Shown: positions 1 to 5,623 of the stretch, in pieces | How the letters are laid out: each line of letters opens with the position of its first letter | How positions within the stretch are numbered: the first letter of the stretch is position 1 | Source of the DNA: Bacteroidales bacterium | GTDB taxonomy: Bacteria; Bacteroidota; Bacteroidia; Bacteroidales; P3 | DNA: 8,420 nucleotides | NCBI GenBank assembly: GCA_017545365.1 | Contig: JAFWOP010000157.1 | Location: forward strand, 1-8,420 | Reading direction: 5' to 3' | Notes under the pieces: model-generated | What the model saw: only the letters and a program-made list of their open reading frames with translations | Told to the model about the DNA's origin: nothing | Database searches by the model: none | Position numbers and translations under genes: made by a program

Positions 1-1784
1 GCATTGTCCAGATTATCGAAACGGCCATTGAAGAAGACACCGAAGAAGTTCTCGGTGCGGTCGAAATGGAAGATGCCGTTATAGAGCATATTGCTGAGGG
101 TGAAACTGGCGCGGTTGGAGTAGAAGTCCTCGTCGATACCGAAGGCGAAGCTAAAGTCAAACAGGTGGAACTCGGAGATGAAAAGGCTGATGTTGTGGTG
201 GTCGATGAGGCGACCGGTCAGCGATATGGAGTCGTAGTAGTTGATATTCATACTGCTGTTGTGATACCTGTAGGCGAGGCTGATGTCGCCCAAGCCCAAG
301 CCACACCACGAGGCCCTTGCGCCGAAGCGGAAATTATAATTCAAGTCGACGTCGGTGCGCAGCTTGAAACCAGAAAGACGCTGCTCGTTCCACCCCAAAT
401 GGAAGAGCAAAGAGGAACTCTCTTCGGAGTCATATCGAAAGCCGACCGAGAGAAGATGGGGCTCGGCAGGTTCGAGGTTGATGACCAACCTGTAGGTCTC
501 ACGCCCCAGGGCATCGGTATAGACATGGTTGGAGACCCACATCTCTTCGTCTGTCTCGTAGAGGTTGTAGGTGATGGTGGAATAGGCTCCTGTGCCGTTC
601 AGCACACCGATGGCGCGCTCGATGTCGCCCATGGTGACGGGCATGCCCACCTCGAGGGCGTCCTTCTTGTTCAGCCACCGCTGCTCGTCCTGCGTGGCAC
701 CTTTGTACACCACTTCGGCCAGTACGAAGGTGTCTGTCTCGGTGAAGTACTTGGCGCGGGGGGCTTGGAGCCGGTATTGTATAGTGCCGGAGCTATCGAG
801 CCGCTGTTTGAGTTTCAAGAACTCGTCGCGATGTGCCTTGGCGCAATTGTAGCCACGCCTGACCATGGTGTCGATGGCACTAGAGCTGAAGCTCATCATG
901 TTATACCCCGTCACATCGGGATGGAGGTAGAGGTCGCACAGCTTGCGGTTCTCATTGCGGTTGCCTCTCACAGCAATAGACAGATACTGGCTCATCTGCT
1001 GGGGGAGGGAGCGCAGCTGGCTGGGGTCGTCGGCCAAATCGTCGGCGAGCTCGACACCGATGACCAAGTCGGCACCCATCTGGAGGCATACATCTACCGG
1101 GAAATTGTTGACCAAACCGCCGTCAGCCAGCAGATGACCGTCCCACTCGACGGGCGAAAAGACACCGGGGATGGCCATACTAGCACGGATGGCCTTGGAG
1201 AAGACACCACTATGCAGCACTACCGAGTCGCCATTAAGGATGTCGGTGCAGACACAGGCGAAGGGCCTGGGGAGCTTGTTGAAGTCGACCGAGTCGTTAT
1301 ATCCGATGCTGAGCATGCTAAAGAGGTTGATGAGGCTGGCACCATTGATGAAGCCACGGGGCAGGGTGGAAAGCAGACGGCCCGACTTCTCTTGGAACTC
1401 GCCGGTGCCGAAAGGAACGGAGAAGAGAAACTGACTGTTGCGCTCACGTCGCTCGGCCGATTGATACTTACGGTTGACGCTGTTGCTCATATACAGCCCC
1501 CAATCCATGGCGGCAATGAGTTTGGCCATCTCGTCAGGCGAATAGCCCAAAGAATACAGACCGCCGATGATAGAGCCCATGCTGGTGCCGGTGACATAAT
1601 CGACGGGGATGCCTATCTCCTCCATGTACTTGAGCACACCGATATGCGCCGCACCCTTGGCACCTCCGCCACTGAGGGCGACACCCACCTTGGGCCGCTG
1701 CAAGCCTGAGTTTGTCTCTTGCGACTGCGCCTCCAATGATAAGGAAGCTAAGAGCAATAATGAGTAAAGGAAGATTCTTTTCAT
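1..1784 (-). CDS. Patatin-like phospholipase with POTRA and outer-membrane barrel region, 3' end outside window
   Basis: The frame is open from the ATG at 1784 to the window edge (594 codons, no stop seen), so the C-terminus is missing. Residues 1-19 look like a signal peptide (MKRIFLYSLLLLASLSLEA). The patatin domain runs from about residue 32 to 300: the oxyanion-hole glycine motif GGGAKG is at 39-44, the nucleophile elbow GTSMG at 66-70 (Ser68), and the catalytic Asp in DGG at 221-223 (Asp221), so the Ser-Asp dyad is intact. About residues 350-430 resemble a POTRA domain, and the rest alternates polar and aromatic residues like the start of an outer-membrane beta-barrel. This matches the patatin-POTRA-barrel (PlpD-like, type Vd secretion) layout; from family knowledge it would hydrolyse acyl ester bonds of phospholipids at the outer membrane. 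The start is only 3 nt past the stop of the SGNH gene, which suggests coupled translation. Substrate and exact export route are inferred; the visible barrel is incomplete. Confidence 0.9.
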   Translation of the reverse strand, partial: MKRIFLYSLLLLASLSLEAQSQETNSGLQRPKVGVALSGGGAKGAAHIGVLKYMEEIGIPVDYVTGTSMGSIIGGLYSLGYSPDEMAKLIAAMDWGLYMSNSVNRKYQSAERRERNSQFLFSVPFGTGEFQEKSGRLLSTLPRGFINGASLINLFSMLSIGYNDSVDFNKLPRPFACVCTDILNGDSVVLHSGVFSKAIRASMAIPGVFSPVEWDGHLLADGGLVNNFPVDVCLQMGADLVIGVELADDLADDPSQLRSLPQQMSQYLSIAVRGNRNENRKLCDLYLHPDVTGYNMMSFSSSAIDTMVRRGYNCAKAHRDEFLKLKQRLDSSGTIQYRLQAPRAKYFTETDTFVLAEVVYKGATQDEQRWLNKKDALEVGMPVTMGDIERAIGVLNGTGAYSTITYNLYETDEEMWVSNHVYTDALGRETYRLVINLEPAEPHLLSVGFRYDSEESSSLLFHLGWNEQRLSGFKLRTDVDLNYNFRFGARASWCGLGLGDISLAYRYHNSSMNINYYDSISLTGRLIDHHNISLFISEFHLFDFSFAFGIDEDFYSNRASFTLSNMLYNGIFHFDRTENFFGVFFNGRFDNLDN

Positions 1785-1787
1785 ATC

Positions 1788-2912
1788 TTATTGTTTAAGG
1801 ATACGCGTTGAGAAGTGATTGGTCGGCGAAATGACGGTCAGCAGATATACCCCTTTGGGCAAGTCAGACAACGACAGGGTGTTTTGAGAGCCTGACAAGG
1901 TCACAGCACGAAGTTTGCGGCCTTTCATGTCGGAGAGCGTCACCTCGCAGACCTCTGCCAAGAGAGGGAAATGCACTGTCACTTGGTCGGTGGCAGGGTT
2001 CGGATAGACGCGGAAACCGGCCTCATGCCCCGACACACGTCCGATACCCACCTGGGTGGTGTCAATCTGTGTGGTGTCCACTTGTGTGGTGTCCATCTGG
2101 GTAGTGTCCACCTGGGTGGTGTCGTGATGAACGGTGTCTGTCGTCTGGCGAAGCCAAAATGAGAGGGTGTCGAAGACCACACTTTGCACCGCCTCGCGGA
2201 TGGTGAGGGCTTGGGCAGCATCGATTTCGGGTTGGTAGGTGATATACTGCGGACTGCGATGGAAAATCAGGGTGTAGAAAGCGCAGGCGGCTGCATAGCT
2301 GCCAGCCAGTGAGGGATGGCTCCCATCAGATTGGTAGAGTTCAATCTCCGGGTAGTTGGTACGCAGGTAGCGCCATACACGTCCCACAGGGCATACCGAG
2401 GCATCGTATTGGCGAGCCATATACATGTAACGCTCATAGAGCATACTATCCATTCCTTCGTAAGTGCCGAGTACTGGGAAATAGGGGGCATTCTGCTGGT
2501 CGCCGTACTTCCTTCCCCATGTCATGTAGAACATGGCTTCGCCTTCGGGGTTGTTGTTATAAACAGCTTCCACCAACTGCTGGGCATAGGGAAACACCTC
2601 GACTTCAACCTGCGACTGGGGGAACGAGGGCCGTTGGCTCTGCTCCTGTAGCACCACCACGTCCCAGCCGCCTTGCCGGATTAAATCCATTGAGAGATTG
2701 TTACAATGCTGCTGGAAGGTGCAGCCGCCGGGAGTGTTGCTCTGATACTCTACGACATCGCCGGCACTTTCGGCCACCCGCTGCACCAGCTGGGGGAGGT
2801 TATTTACTTCAGTGTAGCTGTTGCCGATGAACAGCACACGTTTACTTTCACCTTGTGCCATCAACATGGTGACACTAAGGACTAAGGCAATTAAGGAAAC
2901 TAGTTTTTTCAT
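1788..2912 (-). CDS. Secreted SGNH-like hydrolase (DUF4886-type) with T9SS type A C-terminal sorting domain
   Basis: A 374-residue protein in three parts. Residues 1-20 are a signal peptide ending in LMAQ. Residues 24-255 form an SGNH/GDSL-like domain: block I FIGNSYT (28-34) gives the candidate nucleophile Ser32, TPGG at 60-63 fits the block II glycine, and SDGSHPS (195-201) gives the Asp196/His199 pair of block V. The usual GxND of block III is not evident; VVVLQEQSQ (86-94) stands in its place, which I associate with the DUF4886-like branch. Residues 264-288 are a linker of five DTTQ[V/M/I] repeats. Residues 301-374 are a T9SS type A sorting domain: VYPNPATDQ at its start, KGVYLLTV and a basic end. 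The protein should therefore cross the inner membrane by Sec and be delivered to the cell surface or outside by T9SS. The substrate is unknown; esterase or carbohydrate deacetylase activity is the family expectation. It lies 6 nt after the MATE gene and 3 nt before the patatin gene. Confidence 0.88.
   Translation of the reverse strand: MKKLVSLIALVLSVTMLMAQGESKRVLFIGNSYTEVNNLPQLVQRVAESAGDVVEYQSNTPGGCTFQQHCNNLSMDLIRQGGWDVVVLQEQSQRPSFPQSQVEVEVFPYAQQLVEAVYNNNPEGEAMFYMTWGRKYGDQQNAPYFPVLGTYEGMDSMLYERYMYMARQYDASVCPVGRVWRYLRTNYPEIELYQSDGSHPSLAGSYAAACAFYTLIFHRSPQYITYQPEIDAAQALTIREAVQSVVFDTLSFWLRQTTDTVHHDTTQVDTTQMDTTQVDTTQIDTTQVGIGRVSGHEAGFRVYPNPATDQVTVHFPLLAEVCEVTLSDMKGRKLRAVTLSGSQNTLSLSDLPKGVYLLTVISPTNHFSTRILKQ
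2049..2123 (-). repeat. Five-unit 15-bp tandem repeat encoding the DTTQ[VMI] linker
   Basis: Five contiguous 15-bp units (2109-2123, 2094-2108, 2079-2093, 2064-2078, 2049-2063 in coding order) encode DTTQV, DTTQM, DTTQV, DTTQI and DTTQV. The first and last units are identical (GACACCACCCAGGTG); the inner ones differ by a few bases. The repeat sits between the catalytic domain and the T9SS sorting domain of the SGNH-like protein and is a multiple of three, so unit gain or loss would change linker length without breaking the frame. Confidence 0.95.
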
Positions 2913-2918
2913 AATATT

Positions 2919-4340
2919 TTAGTTTGATTTGGGACCACGTTCTTTTCGAGGCTTGCGGTGAGGCGGCACATAGCCTGGACGGAAGACCTTGAGCTGGGTA
3001 TAGAGCAGGATGCCCGAAAGCAGGGCACCACATACGTCGCTAATAGTCATACTCAGCCACACGCCCGTCAGCCCGCTCCACCCATGCCTCACCATGAAGG
3101 CGGGTACGATATACATCAACGGTATCAAAAAGATGACCTGTCGCGAGAGACTGGTGACGATGGCTATCCAAGGCTTGTCGATAGACTGGAAGAACTGGGA
3201 GTTGGTGACGGTGAAGCCAATAAGGGGTGCCATAACCAGCAGGAACCGCATGGCGGGTATGGCTATGGAGATGAGTTCCTCCTCGCTGGTCATCATCATC
3301 ACCATGGTGCGAGGCACAAAGAGGGCAAGCAGCATGCCCAATATGCCAGTGCCCACATTCCATTTGAGCGAGAGCAGGTAAATCTCTTTCAGCCTGTGGT
3401 TGAGACCAGCTCCATAGTTGTAGCCTGCTATGGGTTGCATGCCCTGACAGATGCCCATCAGCACCATAAATACCAGGAAGGCTATACGGTTGACCACGCC
3501 ATAGGCACTCACAGCATAGTCTCCTCCGAAACGGATAAGCTGGGTGTTGAGCAACGCCACCACCGCACACGACGCCACATTCATGGAGAAAGGGCTGATG
3601 CCGATGGCAAGGATGTTCTTGACAATATACATCTTAGGCTCCCAGCAGTGACGCTTATAGTGGATGAACGACTTAGGCGAGACGAAGTGCATCACCGCCA
3701 GAGTGGCAGAGAAAGCCATGGAGATGGTGGTGGCCCACGCTCCGCCCTTAATACCCCAACCCAATCCGACGATGAAGATGGCATCGAGGATGATGTTCAT
3801 CACGGCACCGCTAACCTGAATCCACATCGACTTGGTGGCATAACCCGAAGCACGGATAAGGCCCGAAAGGTTGAATGTCAGGGTGGTGAGGAACATGCCG
3901 GGCAGCACGATAGACATATACTCATGCGCCAGCCGCATGGTGATTTCCGATGCACCAAACATCGCCAGTATCGGGTCCATGAAAAGGTAGCCTGCCGAGA
4001 CAAAGAGTATGCCGAAGAAGAAAGTGAGCCACATGCTGTTGCCAAGAATCTTCTCTGCCCAACGGACATCCTTCCTGCCCAGCACGATGCTCATGCGGGC
4101 ACCGGCTCCGGCTCCCACCAGTGAGCCAAAGGCATGGATGATGTTCATGATGGGGAGGGTGATGGCTAGGGCGGCAAGTATCAGCGCACCATTTTCGGCA
4201 TGACCTAAGAATATGCTGTCGACCAGATTATAGACGGTTGCTATAATCTGCGTCACCACTGCGGGAAGGGCATACTTCCACAGCAGCGCACCCATATTCC
4301 TGGTGCCGAGTTCTTGTGTTGTATCTATTGTTTCTGTCAT
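2919..4340 (-). CDS. MATE family multidrug/cation antiporter (MepA-like)
   Basis: A polytopic inner-membrane protein of 473 residues from the chosen start, typical for the MATE family (about 12 membrane helices). Family-like segments include an N-terminal helix with KYALPAVVTQIIATVYNLVD (22-41) followed by SIFLGH, the GMQPIAGYNYGAG motif at 300-312 and FFQSIDKPWIA at 383-393, which resemble the MepA branch. By family knowledge it exports cationic or organic compounds in exchange for Na+ or H+; the substrate here is not predictable. The C-terminal tail (about 456-473) is rich in Pro, Arg and Lys and cytoplasmic in expectation. The frame stays open upstream to an ATG at 4391, but those 17 extra residues (MYPYGHTPVY...) are unlike MATE N-termini and fall on a repeat array, so I prefer the ATG at 4340 (MTETIDTTQELGTRNMG). 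It follows the M20 gene by 74 nt and leads into the SGNH gene after 6 nt. Confidence 0.93.
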   Translation of the reverse strand: MTETIDTTQELGTRNMGALLWKYALPAVVTQIIATVYNLVDSIFLGHAENGALILAALAITLPIMNIIHAFGSLVGAGAGARMSIVLGRKDVRWAEKILGNSMWLTFFFGILFVSAGYLFMDPILAMFGASEITMRLAHEYMSIVLPGMFLTTLTFNLSGLIRASGYATKSMWIQVSGAVMNIILDAIFIVGLGWGIKGGAWATTISMAFSATLAVMHFVSPKSFIHYKRHCWEPKMYIVKNILAIGISPFSMNVASCAVVALLNTQLIRFGGDYAVSAYGVVNRIAFLVFMVLMGICQGMQPIAGYNYGAGLNHRLKEIYLLSLKWNVGTGILGMLLALFVPRTMVMMMTSEEELISIAIPAMRFLLVMAPLIGFTVTNSQFFQSIDKPWIAIVTSLSRQVIFLIPLMYIVPAFMVRHGWSGLTGVWLSMTISDVCGALLSGILLYTQLKVFRPGYVPPHRKPRKERGPKSN

Positions 4341-4414
4341 TTTCACTATTTGGGGTGGAGTGTACACGGGGGTATGCCCGTACGGGTACATGGGGCTGGG
4401 CGTACACGGGAACC
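4341..4414 (-). promoter_or_regulatory. Intergenic gap with GTACAYGGG direct repeats and a CCCGTACGGG palindrome
   Basis: This is the largest gap between genes in the window. On the plus strand it carries GTACAYGGG at 4362-4370, 4386-4394 and 4402-4410 (CCCRTGTAC on the coding strand), and a perfect 10-bp palindrome CCCGTACGGG at 4377-4386; GTGTACAC at 4360-4367 is a second palindrome. No clear Bacteroidetes promoter (TTTG then TAnnTTTG) and no T-tract terminator can be seen. A role as operator or leader for the MATE gene is inference; the bases could also be part of the coding region if translation begins at 4391. Confidence 0.35.
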
Positions 4415-5623
4415 CTACTGTTTGATTCGGTTTTGCAATGCCATATAGGCGTTGTATGCCTCGAATCCGCTGGCCACCTGCATGGAGCGTTCGTCGACCA
4501 ATAGGTTGGGGCGGTGGAGGTTGCAGAAGGGGGTGTCGGGCACATGGATGCCTACGCGGAAATAGCAGGCGGGTATCTTTTGTGCGAAAAAGGCGAAGTC
4601 CTCCGCCGTCATGCGCAGGTCTATCCAGTCCACATTCTCGGCACCCAGGAAGGCGACGCCGTTGTCGTGCACCTGCTGGGTGCAGTCATCGTCGTTGATG
4701 ACAGGTGGGTAGCCATAGTCGATGAAGAGGTCGCATTCGCCCCCCATGCTCTCGGCAATGCCGCAGCTCATCTTGCGAATCTTCTCGTGGCATTCCAGCC
4801 GCCATTGGGGGTCGAAGGTGCGGATAATACCTTCCATCTTCACCTCGTCGGGGATGATGTTGGTGCGTCCCTCTCCAATTATCTTGCCGAAGCTGAGCAC
4901 CGTAGGCATCATCGGGGCCGCATTGCGGCTGACCAACTGCTGCAACGCCACCACGATGTGCGACGCTATCAGGATGGGGTCGACGCTCAGGTGGGGCGTG
5001 GCGCCATGCCCTCCCCTACCCTTCACTGTCCAATAGAGTTCGTCGGTGGAGGCCATATAGCGGCCTTTGCGCATGCCGATACGGCCCATCTCCATCTCGG
5101 GCAGACAGTGGAACGAGTAAATCTCGTTGGGCATCACCTCGTCGAAGAGACCGTCGTCCATCATCATGCGTGCACCGCCGGGGTACATCTCTTCCGACGG
5201 CTCGAAGATAAGCATGACGCTGCCGTTCAGCTCTTCGCGGATGGCGCACAAAATCTGGGCGGCACCCAGCAGCGAGCTAGTGTGCATGTCGTGTCCGCAG
5301 GCGTGCATCACGCCGGGGTTTTCCGAGGCAAAGGGCAGACCCGTGGCTTCGGTCAAAGGCAGCGCGTCGTAGTCGGCACGCAGGGCCACGCAATAACCCT
5401 CGGGGTCTTTTCCGCCACGTATCATGGCCATGACACCTGTCTTGCCGATGCCGGTCTTGGGTTCCAGCCCCATGTCGCGCAGCCGTTCAGCCACATACGC
5501 CATGGTGCCGTGCTCCTGCTGGCTCAGCTCGGGGTGGCGGTGCAGCCAACGCCGCCATTCCACAACGGTGGGGGCGTTGGCTGCTGCCAGAGTCTTTATC
5601 CTGCTTATGATTTCCTCACCCAT
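4415..5623 (-). CDS. M20 family metallo-amidohydrolase/peptidase (M20D-like, N-acyl amino acid hydrolase type)
   Basis: A complete 402-residue protein, normal for the M20D amidohydrolase group (hippurate hydrolase, N-acyl-L-amino acid amidohydrolase, IAA-amino acid hydrolase). Metal-site motifs are intact: MHACGHDMHT (106-115) with Cys109 and His111, EPSEE (141-145) with the Glu144/Glu145 pair, FHCLP (171-175) with His172, and a late His370 in NLHRPN. The dimerisation-domain signature GRGGHGATPHLSVDPI is at 202-217, and TAEDFAFF at 339-346 is also typical. There is no signal peptide, so it should act in the cytoplasm, cleaving an amide bond in an N-acylated amino acid or related compound with two bound metal ions. 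The exact substrate cannot be read from sequence. Its ATG lies inside the end of ileS (19-nt overlap), and the N-terminal HRHPELS motif (28-34) is at the expected distance from this start. Confidence 0.92.
   Translation of the reverse strand: MGEEIISRIKTLAAANAPTVVEWRRWLHRHPELSQQEHGTMAYVAERLRDMGLEPKTGIGKTGVMAMIRGGKDPEGYCVALRADYDALPLTEATGLPFASENPGVMHACGHDMHTSSLLGAAQILCAIREELNGSVMLIFEPSEEMYPGGARMMMDDGLFDEVMPNEIYSFHCLPEMEMGRIGMRKGRYMASTDELYWTVKGRGGHGATPHLSVDPILIASHIVVALQQLVSRNAAPMMPTVLSFGKIIGEGRTNIIPDEVKMEGIIRTFDPQWRLECHEKIRKMSCGIAESMGGECDLFIDYGYPPVINDDDCTQQVHDNGVAFLGAENVDWIDLRMTAEDFAFFAQKIPACYFRVGIHVPDTPFCNLHRPNLLVDERSMQVASGFEAYNAYMALQNRIKQ
5605..5623 (-). other. 19-nt overlap of ileS stop and M20 gene start
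   Basis: The M20 ATG (5621-5623) lies upstream of the ileS TAA (5605-5607), in another frame. The shared bases read IWVRKS-stop for IleRS and MGEEII for the M20 enzyme. Such an overlap suggests a common transcript and possible translational coupling. Confidence 0.85.

Noticed and set aside
66..1709. 547-residue plus-strand reading frame
   Set aside because: It is the codon-aligned complement of the patatin gene, whose minus-strand frame has a signal peptide and all catalytic motifs. The plus-strand translation has no recognisable domain.
2958..4124. 388-residue His-rich plus-strand reading frame
   Set aside because: Shadow of the MATE gene in codon register; its His and Asp richness is the complement of Met, Val and Ile codons in membrane helices.
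4377..4386. CCCGTACGGG palindrome as a rho-independent terminator for the M20 gene
   Set aside because: The arms are only 5 bp with no loop and there is no T-tract after it on the minus strand.
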